From assembly GCA_947455605.1 (NCBI GenBank), contig CANGOX010000016.1, positions 1 to 45,616 of the forward strand: a stretch of DNA of 45,616 nt, read 5' to 3'. The DNA is from Chitinophagaceae bacterium. Its GTDB lineage: Bacteria > Bacteroidota > Bacteroidia > Chitinophagales > Chitinophagaceae. Positions 8,774-17,586 of this stretch are shown here, piece after piece (position 1 is the first letter of the stretch; each line of letters begins with the position of its first letter). The position numbers and the translations under genes are program-made. The notes beneath the pieces are model-generated. The model did not search any database. It saw only the letters and a list, made by a program, of their open reading frames with translations, and was not told the origin of the DNA.

Positions 8774-10141
8774 ATGAAATTAAGATTACTCATTTTTTGT
8801 TTGGTGATTCATGTAGTTATTTTTTCACAAACTAACTTGTTTCAAAAGGGAGATAAGGTGTGTTTTGTTGGAAATAGTATCACCAATAATGGGGAGTTTT
8901 ACCATAATATTTTATTGTATTACGCAACGCGTTTTCCTGAGCAGCCGGTCACTTTTTTTAATTGTGGCATTTCTGGAGATGTGTGTCGTGGTGTTTTGAA
9001 TAGAATGGATAAAGATATCCTTAACCATCACCCAACTCATGCCGTAATTATGATTGGCATGAACGATGTTAACCGGGGATTGTATACAGTTAATCCTACA
9101 AGTAATGCAGATACGCTTGTAAAAAGGGAAGAAGCTATCAATATTTATAAAGTTAGATTAGATAGCATCGTTACTATCTTTTTATCAAAAGGGATTAAAG
9201 TTATTTTGCAAAAGCCCACTATCTATGAGCAAACTGCTAAAATACCCAAAGAAAATAATTTTGGCGTAAACGATGCATTAAAGGTTTGTGCTGATTATAA
9301 CCAAACCTTATCCGACAGATACCACTTGCCGATTGTAGATTATTGGACAATACTCAACAATATCGATCTTGAATTGCAACAAAAAGATTCAACTGCAACC
9401 ATTATTGGTGCAGATAGGGTTCATCCAGGATCTCCGGGGCATTTAATTATGGCCTATCAATTCTTGAAAACAACAAAAGCACCGCAATATATTTCTGAAA
9501 TAGTTATTGAAAACAATGCAAAAGCAAGCAATAAAAAAAGTAAAAATTGCTTGGTTTCAAATTATGTAAATGGAAAAGATCTGATTCGTTTTAAGGTAAA
9601 AGAAAATGCACTACCCTTTCCTGTTAAAAAAGAGCAAGCTCAGGCATTAGCGTTAGTTTCTTTTATAAATGAATTATCAGTGGAAAAACTAATTATTAAA
9701 AATGCAGGTAAATCAAATCAATTGATTATTGATACAACACTCATTGGATTTTTTTCGAAAGAGGAATTAGCAAATGGTATTAATCTTTCTCTGTATCCTA
9801 ATTCACCACAATACAAGCAAGCCATTCAGGTGAGTGCTATTTTAGATAAGATGCGAAGGGCTGCGTCTGATCTGAGAACCATTGCATTTGTAGAGTATAA
9901 CTTCCTTACACAATATAATGGCGATATAGAAAATGCCTACTTGAAAAAAGCGTATCTGGATGATTTATTAAAGACAAAGCTTTCGTCAAGCCCTTATTAC
10001 AAAGCACAATTTGATAAATTTATTTTGGTGAAACCAAACCAAAAACAACTTGAATTTGATTTTGAGAAATATAGAGAGGATGCATACAGATTGGCAATAC
10101 CAAAAGAACATAGTTTTGAATTAACAATATCAAATTATTAA
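8774..10141 (+). CDS. exported SGNH/GDSL-family hydrolase, probable carbohydrate esterase
   Basis: A 455-residue exported protein (signal MKLRLLIFCLVIHVVIFSQ). SGNH blocks are all present: block I FVGNSIT (S35 nucleophile, with Asn replacing the Asp of GDS), block II glycine in NCGISGD (about 64-69), block III GMNDV (N97), and block V DRVHPG (D214, H217). Such enzymes in glycan loci usually remove acetyl or other acyl groups. Residues beyond about 240 form a second domain, mostly helical towards its end (RRAASDLRTIAFVEYNFL), seen in long SGNH proteins but of unknown role. Sits between the first sulfatase and the CE7-like esterase, so an accessory deacylase role on the same glycan is inferred. 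Confidence 0.88.
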   Translation: MKLRLLIFCLVIHVVIFSQTNLFQKGDKVCFVGNSITNNGEFYHNILLYYATRFPEQPVTFFNCGISGDVCRGVLNRMDKDILNHHPTHAVIMIGMNDVNRGLYTVNPTSNADTLVKREEAINIYKVRLDSIVTIFLSKGIKVILQKPTIYEQTAKIPKENNFGVNDALKVCADYNQTLSDRYHLPIVDYWTILNNIDLELQQKDSTATIIGADRVHPGSPGHLIMAYQFLKTTKAPQYISEIVIENNAKASNKKSKNCLVSNYVNGKDLIRFKVKENALPFPVKKEQAQALALVSFINELSVEKLIIKNAGKSNQLIIDTTLIGFFSKEELANGINLSLYPNSPQYKQAIQVSAILDKMRRAASDLRTIAFVEYNFLTQYNGDIENAYLKKAYLDDLLKTKLSSSPYYKAQFDKFILVKPNQKQLEFDFEKYREDAYRLAIPKEHSFELTISNY

Positions 10142-10207
10142 AAAGTATCGATCAAATTGTATACGTTTTTACGAGCGTTAATTTAAATACTACATCAAAA
10201 CATTTTT

Positions 10208-11536
10208 ATGAGAAAATTAAATTTCATCAAATTGTTATTTGTTTTGATTCCATTTACTTTATGGGGTCAAGTAACAAATCAGAAATCTTATGTTGAAATT
10301 GTGATGAAGCCAGATCATGCCGACTGGATTTATAAGATTGGAGAAGAGGTTGGATTAAATATCTATGTAACCAAAGCTGGACAAATTATACAGACAGGTA
10401 ATATCGAATACCAATATGGCATGGAGTCGATGCCCGCCGAAATCAAAGGTTCATTATCATTAATGGACGGATCTACTTCTGTTAAACTCAAATCTTCAAC
10501 TGAAGCAGGTTTTAAAACATTCGAAGCTTCCATTACAATTGAAGGAAAAAAATATTCCAATTTTATTACAGTTGGATTTGATCCTTATTCCATCAAGGCC
10601 GCTGCACTGCTACCAACTGATTTCGTGTCATTCTGGGAAGTACAGAAAAAAAGTTGGAGTACCGAGCCACTGGCTCCCAAAATGGATTATATGCCAGCTA
10701 AAAGCACTGATAAGGTGGATGTGTATAACATTAGCTACAACTATAACGGCAAACCAGGCTCCTATGGGGCTGCACGATTCTTCGGAGTACTTGCAATACC
10801 GAAGGCACCGGGTAAGTATCCGGCTATCTACTATCTTCCTGGAGCGGGGGTACGTAGCTACAAACCCCTTATCGATATTGCAGAGAAGGGGTTTATTACT
10901 TTGCAGATAGGGATACATGGCATTCCGATCGATATGGATGATGAAGTGTATCGCCTTCTTAGGGTTGGTGCATTAGATGGTTATTTTTTGTTTGCAAATA
11001 ACAGCCGTGAAAAATATTATTACAAACGTGTTTATAACGGTTGTGTGCGTGGGGTTGATTTTATTTTTGGTCTCGAAAAATTTGATGGGAAAAATCTTGC
11101 AACCTGGGGGGGAAGTCAGGGAGGTAACCTTTCATTGGTTGTATCGGCACTTGATCAAAGAGTGAACTGCACTGTTGTAACTCATCCAGCTCTTACAGAT
11201 ATGGAAGGGTATCTTCATGGACGTGCTGGTGGTTGGCCGCACCAATTTAAAAACAGTAAACTAACCCTTACCGATTCGGCTGTAATTACCGCAAGGTATT
11301 ACGACGGAATCAACTTTGCACGTCAACTCAAAAATCCTGTAATTTTTTCCTATGGTTTTAATGATAAGACCTGTGGCCCAACTACTTCTTTTGCAGTGTA
11401 CAATGTAACAACAGCTCCCAAAGAACTTTTTTTAGCACCCAGTACCGGACATTGGACATTTCAGGAGCAACAGGATTGTTATTTACGTTTTGTTATGAAA
11501 CAGTTTGGCATGAAGTCAATAATTCCAACGAATTGA
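10208..11536 (+). CDS. acetylxylan esterase / CE7-like deacetylase
   Basis: A 442-residue exported alpha/beta hydrolase (signal MRKLNFIKLLFVLIPFTLWGQ). Residues about 25-125 form a beta-rich N-terminal domain; the catalytic AXE1-like domain follows from about 135. The nucleophile elbow is GGSQGG with S303. D386 (GFNDKTCGPTTS) and H415 (STGHW) complete the triad, a spacing and motif set typical of CE7 acetylxylan esterase/cephalosporin-C deacetylase enzymes. YLPGAGVRSYK at about 209-219 matches the oxyanion-side loop region. Second deacylase in the run, so the target glycan is probably acetylated (inference). GTATACGTT at 10159-10167 upstream matches part of the candidate operator before the regulator. 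Confidence 0.88.
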   Translation: MRKLNFIKLLFVLIPFTLWGQVTNQKSYVEIVMKPDHADWIYKIGEEVGLNIYVTKAGQIIQTGNIEYQYGMESMPAEIKGSLSLMDGSTSVKLKSSTEAGFKTFEASITIEGKKYSNFITVGFDPYSIKAAALLPTDFVSFWEVQKKSWSTEPLAPKMDYMPAKSTDKVDVYNISYNYNGKPGSYGAARFFGVLAIPKAPGKYPAIYYLPGAGVRSYKPLIDIAEKGFITLQIGIHGIPIDMDDEVYRLLRVGALDGYFLFANNSREKYYYKRVYNGCVRGVDFIFGLEKFDGKNLATWGGSQGGNLSLVVSALDQRVNCTVVTHPALTDMEGYLHGRAGGWPHQFKNSKLTLTDSAVITARYYDGINFARQLKNPVIFSYGFNDKTCGPTTSFAVYNVTTAPKELFLAPSTGHWTFQEQQDCYLRFVMKQFGMKSIIPTN

Positions 11537-11549
11537 GAAAAATAAGTAA

Positions 11550-13022
11550 ATGATATCTCAAATCAAAATGAAAAGATTCTTTGTACTCACCTCAGCTTTA
11601 CTATTTATTGTGTGTACAGGTCATAGTCAAAGTACCTCAAAAGATCCTGTTGGGCAAACTTTACAAACCGGTCACCCTAATATTTTAGTCATTGTCACCG
11701 ATCAGCAGAGTGCAACTATGCTTTCTGCTGCCGGAAATAAATGGCTGCATACGCCAGCTCTTGACAGGCTTGCGTCAGAGGGTGTTCGTTTTGAAAAAGC
11801 ATATGCTACCAATCCCGTATGTGTTCCTTCAAGGTTTTCCTTGCAAACCGGTTTATTCTCGTCTGTCATTGGCATGAGAGAAAATGACAGACCTATTGCT
11901 ACGAACAGCCTGCCGATATTGGAAAGCCTGCATTCGCGTTCTTTAGGGAATATTTTTCGCAATGCCGGTTATGAAACCTATTACGGAGGGAAGGTGCATT
12001 TACCTACGCAAATTCAAAATCCGGTACCATGGGGATACACCCTTATTTCAAAAGATGAAAGAAATGAGTTAGCAAAAACAGCAGCTGATTTCCTTTTAAA
12101 TAGAAATGCCGCTGATAAACCATTTTTGCTTTTTGTTTCCTTTATCAACCCTCATGATATTTGTTACGATGCTATCCGGTTTGGCTGGCCCGACAGCCCG
12201 TTGGCCAGGCAAACACCTAAAGTTTTATTAGAAGCGTTGAAAATTCCCGAGGGGATTACGAAGCAAGATTTTTTTGATAAATACTGTCCCCCCTTACCCA
12301 CCAATTATCAACCCATGTTCGGAGAATCTTATACAGTAGACAGCCTGATTCGGTTGAGGAGTTTCAGAGAAGTTGTCCGGGACAAATGGACGGATGAGGA
12401 TTGGCGTCTTCATCGCTGGGCCTATGCACGACTTACTGAAAAAGCGGATTCATTAATTGGAGTGGTAATGAGGGCATTGGATAAATCAGGGGTAAAGAAC
12501 AATACGATTATAGTTTTCACTTCTGATCATGGCGATATGGATGGTGCCCATAAATTGGAACACAAAACCGTTTTTTATGAAGAATCGGCGCGGATACCTT
12601 TTATCATTTCCTATCCGTGGATGAAAAAAAAGGGGAGGGTGGATAGCCTCCATCTGGTGAGTAATGGCCTCGATTTATTACCTACACTCTGCGATATATC
12701 CGGTATTAAGCTTTCGGAAGCACTTCCCGGAAAATCATTGACTCCTTTGTTAGATACTAAACCCATACAAAATTGGCGGAAACACATTTTTATAGAAAGT
12801 GAGCTGGGATATTTAATCCATACGGGCAGGTATAAATATGAACTGGATGATAAGAATGGAATTAAACTTCGGGAAGTTTTCTCAGATCTGCAAGTTGATC
12901 CCGGTGAAACCTGCAATATGATCAACGATTCGAAATATGCCGGAACCATTCGCCAGTTACGAGAAGAACTGTTGGCTCACCTGGCAGAATTAAAAATCAA
13001 AGTTAGCCCCCTTGAAAAATAG
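11550..13022 (+). CDS. exported S1-family sulfatase (second of three)
   Basis: A 490-residue sulfatase. Two starts are possible: 11550, or the internal ATG at 11568 (MKRFFVLTSALLFIVCTGHS), which gives a more ordinary signal peptide; neither has a clear ribosome site. The core begins NILVIVTDQQS, with the DQQ variant in place of DD(Q/M) seen in several S1 subfamilies. The formylglycine motif is CVPSR (C91 in the longer form). TSDHGDMDGAHKLEHKTVFY provides the late metal and sulfate-binding residues. GGKVHLPT replaces GKWH. It starts 13 bases after the esterase stop, clearly in one operon. The differences from the first sulfatase suggest a different linkage or sugar (inference). Confidence 0.92.
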   Translation: MISQIKMKRFFVLTSALLFIVCTGHSQSTSKDPVGQTLQTGHPNILVIVTDQQSATMLSAAGNKWLHTPALDRLASEGVRFEKAYATNPVCVPSRFSLQTGLFSSVIGMRENDRPIATNSLPILESLHSRSLGNIFRNAGYETYYGGKVHLPTQIQNPVPWGYTLISKDERNELAKTAADFLLNRNAADKPFLLFVSFINPHDICYDAIRFGWPDSPLARQTPKVLLEALKIPEGITKQDFFDKYCPPLPTNYQPMFGESYTVDSLIRLRSFREVVRDKWTDEDWRLHRWAYARLTEKADSLIGVVMRALDKSGVKNNTIIVFTSDHGDMDGAHKLEHKTVFYEESARIPFIISYPWMKKKGRVDSLHLVSNGLDLLPTLCDISGIKLSEALPGKSLTPLLDTKPIQNWRKHIFIESELGYLIHTGRYKYELDDKNGIKLREVFSDLQVDPGETCNMINDSKYAGTIRQLREELLAHLAELKIKVSPLEK

Positions 13023-13174
13023 CAATTTAATAAGGTTTTGTGCTAAGCACCGTTTGAATTTGGATACTATATATGCGAGGGAATAATTTTTATGAATTAT
13101 ATCAACATCAAAACTAACCATCAACAATCCAACTAAATTTAAAGTATAAAAAAGTATCATTAATAACTAATCAA

Positions 13175-14293
13175 ATGAAATTATTGTCTAGCGTTATTAC
13201 TTTTATTTTATTTTTTATTTTTTTGCTTTCCTGTAAAACGATTAAAAAAAGTACTGGCATAGAAAAAACAGTTACCCAACAGGCAATGTTAAAAGCATTA
13301 AAATGGCAGGAAGCAAATCCAATATTTGCCAAGGCACCAACCGACTGGACAAACGGTGCTTATTATGTGGGCGTTGTAAAATCACATGAATCAACCCATG
13401 ACAAAGCCTTTTTAGATGCTTTACAATCAATGGCGGTGCGTAATGAGTGGAAACCATGGGAACGGTTTTATCATGCGGATGATATTATTATCAGCTATAG
13501 CTATTTGTATCTTAAATCTTTAGGAGAAACGAATGCCAACTTGCAACCAACCGCTGATTTCATCAATGATCATCTACACAAACCCTATTTCTGGAAAGAC
13601 GGAACTGCCACTAATGAAATGAAAATTTTGTGGTGGTGGTGTGATGCCTTATTTATGGCACCACCGGTTTTGGCAAAATATGCTAAACTGAATAATGATA
13701 TTTCTTATCTTAAAGAGATGGATAAATATTATACGCAAACCTATGCGTTGCTATATAATAAGGAAGAGCGATTATTTGCCAGAGATACCAGATACTTATG
13801 GACAGGGAAAGAGACGGATAGTAAGGAAAAAAACGGAAAAAAGATATTTTGGAGCAGGGGTAATGGTTGGGTGTTGGCTGGATTAGCTTTAACATTAGCG
13901 GATATGCCAATAGAATATCCGAACCGCTCTTTTTATGAAAATTTATTTACAGAAATGGCCCATAGAATAAAAGACCTGCAGCATGAGGATGGATTATGGA
14001 GAACCAGCTTATTATCACCGGAGTCTTTTACTCATGGAGAAGTTAGTGGTAGCGGTTTTTTTACCTTTGCTTTGGCCTGGGGTATCAATAATGGGTTATT
14101 AAAAAAATCAGTTTATAAGCCTGTAGTTATTAAAGCTTGGAATGCTATATTAAAATGCCAGCAGGAAAATGGTAAAGTGGGATGGGTGCAAAATATTGGA
14201 GCAGATCCTATGCCAGCAACGGCAGATAGTTGGCAAAATTTTGGAACAGGTGCATTTTTAATGGCGGGTAGTGAAGTTTTAAAATTAAAATAA
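13175..14293 (+). CDS. GH105-family unsaturated uronyl/rhamnogalacturonyl hydrolase lipoprotein
   Basis: Removes the delta-4,5-unsaturated uronic acid from the non-reducing end of oligosaccharides produced by a polysaccharide lyase. It is a 372-residue (alpha/alpha)6-barrel protein behind a lipoprotein signal (acylated cysteine C20, LLSCKT). Family marks: HADD at 100-103, WWWCDALFMAPP with the probable catalytic acid D157, the FWSRGNGWV block at 225-233, and GSGFFTFALAWGINNG late. These fit GH88/GH105, with GH105 (YteR-like) more likely than GH88. The next gene begins 5 bases after the stop. Its presence implies that a lyase acts earlier on the glycan, but none is visible in this window. Exact uronide preference unknown. 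Confidence 0.88.
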   Translation: MKLLSSVITFILFFIFLLSCKTIKKSTGIEKTVTQQAMLKALKWQEANPIFAKAPTDWTNGAYYVGVVKSHESTHDKAFLDALQSMAVRNEWKPWERFYHADDIIISYSYLYLKSLGETNANLQPTADFINDHLHKPYFWKDGTATNEMKILWWWCDALFMAPPVLAKYAKLNNDISYLKEMDKYYTQTYALLYNKEERLFARDTRYLWTGKETDSKEKNGKKIFWSRGNGWVLAGLALTLADMPIEYPNRSFYENLFTEMAHRIKDLQHEDGLWRTSLLSPESFTHGEVSGSGFFTFALAWGINNGLLKKSVYKPVVIKAWNAILKCQQENGKVGWVQNIGADPMPATADSWQNFGTGAFLMAGSEVLKLK

Positions 14294-14298
14294 TTGAT

Positions 14299-15732
14299 AT
14301 GAGACATAATAGAAAACTATTTTGTTTATTGATGATTTCGTTTTTAGTTATTTCAATTAATATTATTGCACAAAACAAAAAGCCGAACATCATATTTATT
14401 CTTACCGATGATCAACGTTGGGATGCGCTTGGGGTAATGGGAAATACCATTCTGAAAACGCCAAATTTAGACCGACTTGCCAACAATGGAATTCTTTTTC
14501 AAAATGCTTATGTCACAACTTCCATTTGTTGTGTAAGCAGGGCGAGTATATTATCCGGTAAGTATGAATCAAAACACAATATTCATAATTTTTCTACAGA
14601 CATGAAGCCAGAAATTTTAAAAGAAACTTATCCTCAACTATTGAAAGAAACAGGATACAATCTAGGGTTTATAGGAAAATATGGAGTTGGTTTAAAACCA
14701 CCCAAAGAGATATATAACTTTTGGTTCAATACAGAGGAGGGCGGGAAAACGCAGCCAGATTACATTCAAACATTCTCCAATGGAAGAAAATTGCATGACA
14801 CGGATACGCTCGATAATGCCATTCAAACTTTTTTGGGAGAATATGCAAAAAGTGGCCCCTTCTGTCTTTCTGTGAGTTTTAAGGCTCCGCATGAACAGGA
14901 TGGAAATCCTCCCAAATATTTTGTTCAACCCGGATATGAATCATTGTATAAAAATGTGATTATTCCCAATCCCATTACAGCAAAAGAAGCTTACTGGAAT
15001 GCATTTCCTGATTTTTTTAGAACAGAATCTAATTTTGCCAGGTCGCGTTGGAAAGGTCTTTTAGGAACGCCGGAATTATATCAGGAAAATGTGAAGAATT
15101 ATTACCGTTTAATCACCGGTGTTGATAATGCGGTTGGGCGAATGATGGCAAAGCTTAAGGAGTTGGGTATTGATGATAATACAGTGGTTATTTTCATGGG
15201 TGATAATGGTATGATGTTGGGAGAGAAGAATTTGGAAGGAAAGTGGTACGGTTATGAAGAATCCATACGTGTGCCGCTGATTATTTATGATCCCAGATCT
15301 TCTGACAAAATCAAAAACTACAAGGCTCAACAGATTGTATTAAATATTGATATTGCACCAACTATTCTTTCATTGACAGGTGCGCCGGTTCCCAAGGGTA
15401 TGGAAGGGGTGAATTTAATGGATGTAGTACAAGCGAAAATGCCTGCGAGAGATAATTTTTTCTATCAACACTATTTTCAGGGTAGTCCTAATATTCCTAA
15501 AGTGGAAGGTGTAGTAACTAAGGATTTTAAGTATATGAAGTATATAGAACATGATTACGAAGAACTCTTTGATATACCTCATGATCCTCATGAATTGGAC
15601 AATCTTTCACATAATCCTTTGTTTACTCAAAAGCTAAAGGCGATGCGCAAATTATTTACTGAACTTAGAAAGAAACACGGCATAACAGAGTTGCAGCAAA
15701 AAAAAATTGATAAAAATAAAACATTGTTTTGA
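14299..15732 (+). CDS. exported S1-family sulfatase with a non-canonical formylglycine motif
   Basis: Third sulfatase of the run, 477 residues, signal MRHNRKLFCLLMISFLVISI. The core NIIFILTDDQRWDALGVMGN and IFMGDNGMMLGE are typical of heparan/N-sulfoglucosamine-like S1 members. The maturation motif reads C77-C78-V79-S80-R81: the first cysteine is in the correct place but valine replaces the proline or alanine of (C/S)x(P/A)xR. GKYGVG stands where GKWH is usual. Position 5 bases after the GH105 gene places it in the same operon. The rest of the protein is intact, so it is probably functional; whether C77 is converted to formylglycine is uncertain. Confidence 0.9.
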   Translation: MRHNRKLFCLLMISFLVISINIIAQNKKPNIIFILTDDQRWDALGVMGNTILKTPNLDRLANNGILFQNAYVTTSICCVSRASILSGKYESKHNIHNFSTDMKPEILKETYPQLLKETGYNLGFIGKYGVGLKPPKEIYNFWFNTEEGGKTQPDYIQTFSNGRKLHDTDTLDNAIQTFLGEYAKSGPFCLSVSFKAPHEQDGNPPKYFVQPGYESLYKNVIIPNPITAKEAYWNAFPDFFRTESNFARSRWKGLLGTPELYQENVKNYYRLITGVDNAVGRMMAKLKELGIDDNTVVIFMGDNGMMLGEKNLEGKWYGYEESIRVPLIIYDPRSSDKIKNYKAQQIVLNIDIAPTILSLTGAPVPKGMEGVNLMDVVQAKMPARDNFFYQHYFQGSPNIPKVEGVVTKDFKYMKYIEHDYEELFDIPHDPHELDNLSHNPLFTQKLKAMRKLFTELRKKHGITELQQKKIDKNKTLF

Positions 15733-15883
15733 GGACTTTTTTCTTAGGCTGAATCTCTGATGAAATGTATTCTTGTGAAAAGGTTGGTAGTTATTTCCCG
15801 GTTACCAGTCAATACTGTGCTAACTGTTTAAATGGGGAACAATAGGAACCTATTTAGTATTGATTGGTTAAAGTTTGGATAAT

Positions 15884-16388
15884 ATGAAACACCTGTTAAT
15901 TACCTGTTTCTTTATTTATGTTACCATTCTGGCTTCTACCCACAGTAATATCGTTTGGTGGAAACTGGCAGACACTTCTGTTTCTATGGTGGATGGACAG
16001 GCTTGGTAAAACGAAATGGGTAATTCCATCCGGTGACTTCCTCCCCGTGCTGAAGCATTGGTTAGAAAACCCGTATTGGACTTGTCTCAACAAACGGCCG
16101 GTCTTTCCATTAGGTTTGTGAGTAATGCTCCAGAGATCATGGTTCGTTATAAAATTACCGGTCCGGTAAATAGACAACACATTCCTTCTACAGGTTTTAG
16201 TGGTGTAGATTTGTGTGCCATAGATAGTGATGGTATGTCTCATTGGGCTTTCGGTAAGTACAGTTTCAAAGACACCGTACAATAAACATTTGCAGCACTT
16301 AGACCAAACGATAATTTTCATAAACTGGGAAGGGAATATCAGCTTTTTATAACAGTTTCAAACTTCTTTAATTACTCAGTGAAAACTG
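15884..16388 (+). pseudogene. decayed GxDLY/SGNH-type esterase, N-terminal half only
   Basis: One reading frame from the ATG at 15884 reads as the N-terminal domain that precedes SGNH hydrolases of the GxDLY type: signal-like MKHLLITCFFIYVTILAS, then VDGQAW, LPPRAEALVRKPVLDLSQ, TAGLSIRFVSNAPEIMVRYK, STGFSGVDLCA (the GxDLY signature, Tyr changed to Cys) and HKLGREYQLFIT. The frame is broken by stops at 16007 (TAA), 16034 (TGA) and 16283 (TAA), with recognisable family sequence on both sides of each and no frameshift. Similarity ends near 16388, exactly where the minus-strand gene next door has its stop, so the whole catalytic domain is missing. Last trace of the sulfatase/esterase run; probably a lost accessory esterase. 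Confidence 0.82.
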
Positions 16389-17321
16389 TTAAAATATTTT
16401 CATTATTTCTAATTCTCGCAACTTTTTATCCGCCTTATTAGCGATAGACCGAAAACCCGCTATTCTGAAAGTATCAGATAAATTGGTCAGGGTTATAATT
16501 AATTGGTTTAACTCACCAATGTTTTGAAATGCGTATAACCCATCTCTCCGGGTGTCTTTGAGTTCCTCAATTATAGAATTTTTGCTTTTACCAGTAACTG
16601 CTTGTAACATGATAGCTATACTTTCAAATTTGTTGGGTTTGGAGTAGTCGATTTTGTCAATAGCATTATTTTCTGAAAGCAGATCAAAAAGAATAAGCAA
16701 TTGTTTTTTTGAAAAAATACCTTTTTCCTTCCCTCTAATTCCATTTCCAGAAGTTTGAACTGTATTGTATTCATTAAAATAATGTGAGCTGTTTTCGTTG
16801 TGATGATACCTGTAAGTATTATTCTGTTGGATAAGTGTTAGCTGCTTTTTGGCTTTGTCAACAAAATCAGGCGAGGCAATTTGTTCTACTGCTATTCCTA
16901 AAGCTTGGGAAAAATCCTTGTCAGCGTTCTGTAAGAATGCCAGTAATATCACTGGTTGATCATTTACCAAAATCCGGTTAATCCCTTCAATGTGAAATGG
17001 AGAATATCTTTCCCCAAATGAAAAAGTATAATATACAATTGACATGACTGAGGAAATCCAGTATTTGAAGCTATGCGAGGCCTGATAACTGACTAAATAC
17101 GCTAATGGTAAACTAACCTGCTTGTCGGATTGATTGTTTTCAGCTTTAAAGACCTGATATAAACGATAATGACCCAAGAGGCGCTGGAAAATATCCTGGT
17201 TATACCAGCCAGACCATTCTAAAAAACGACAGTTCAGATGCCCGGTTAGGCTATTAAGCCTGTCTTTCCATTTGTAATTTCTTTCCGGCGATTGTACCAG
17301 GTGTAACACACTTAAATTCAT
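16389..17321 (-). CDS. hypothetical protein, unrecognised
   Basis: A 310-residue protein on the opposite strand to its neighbours; I do not recognise the family. No signal peptide or membrane helix is obvious. The middle (about 175-205) is Asn/His/Ser-rich (HHNENSSHYFNEYN). The last hundred residues form a separate helical domain starting FSKKQLLILFDLLSE and containing FESIAIMLQAVTGKSKNSII and FRIAGFRSIANKADKKLREL, resembling small helical domains in unannotated Bacteroidota proteins. Its stop codon coincides with the point where the esterase pseudogene ends, and its upstream side faces tRNA-Asp, so it may be a later arrival at an integration hot spot (inference). Start chosen at the first ATG; no ribosome site helps. 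Confidence 0.65.
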   Translation of the reverse strand: MNLSVLHLVQSPERNYKWKDRLNSLTGHLNCRFLEWSGWYNQDIFQRLLGHYRLYQVFKAENNQSDKQVSLPLAYLVSYQASHSFKYWISSVMSIVYYTFSFGERYSPFHIEGINRILVNDQPVILLAFLQNADKDFSQALGIAVEQIASPDFVDKAKKQLTLIQQNNTYRYHHNENSSHYFNEYNTVQTSGNGIRGKEKGIFSKKQLLILFDLLSENNAIDKIDYSKPNKFESIAIMLQAVTGKSKNSIIEELKDTRRDGLYAFQNIGELNQLIITLTNLSDTFRIAGFRSIANKADKKLRELEIMKIF

Positions 17322-17410
17322 ATCTCACATTTTCTTTCATAAATTTACAAAGGACATGTGAAATGACGTAAAGACAGCGTGTTAAAATGTTTGAGATAGA
17401 GTAAAAAATA

Positions 17411-17446
17411 GAGTAAAAAAACAAAACCCGCGACCAGCGCGGGTTT
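17411..17446 (-). terminator. intrinsic terminator after tRNA-Asp
   Basis: On the minus strand a 9-base perfect stem (17438-17446 with 17424-17432, AAACCCGCG/CGCGGGTTT) with a 5-base loop is followed by a run rich in T. It starts 15 bases after the 3' end of tRNA-Asp. Confidence 0.85.
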
Positions 17447-17460
17447 CAAGCTAAACTAAG

Positions 17461-17534
17461 CGGACCGGACGGGACTCGAACCCGCGACCTCCGCCGTGAC
17501 AGGGCGGCATTCTAACCAACTGAACTACCGATCC
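17461..17534 (-). tRNA. tRNA-Asp (GTC)
   Basis: A complete 74-base cloverleaf on the minus strand. The acceptor stem is GGATCGG with CCGGTCC (one G-T pair), discriminator G, and no encoded CCA. The anticodon stem is CCGCC/GGCGG around the loop CTGTCAC, giving anticodon GTC. The T loop is TTCGAGT. A terminator hairpin follows at 17446-17411. It marks the change from the glycan locus to conserved genes, and its 3' end faces the glycan locus. Confidence 0.96.
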
Positions 17535-17586
17535 AAAAAAATATAAAACCCGGTAAAGAGGGTGGTTTATCAATTTAAGAACTTTT

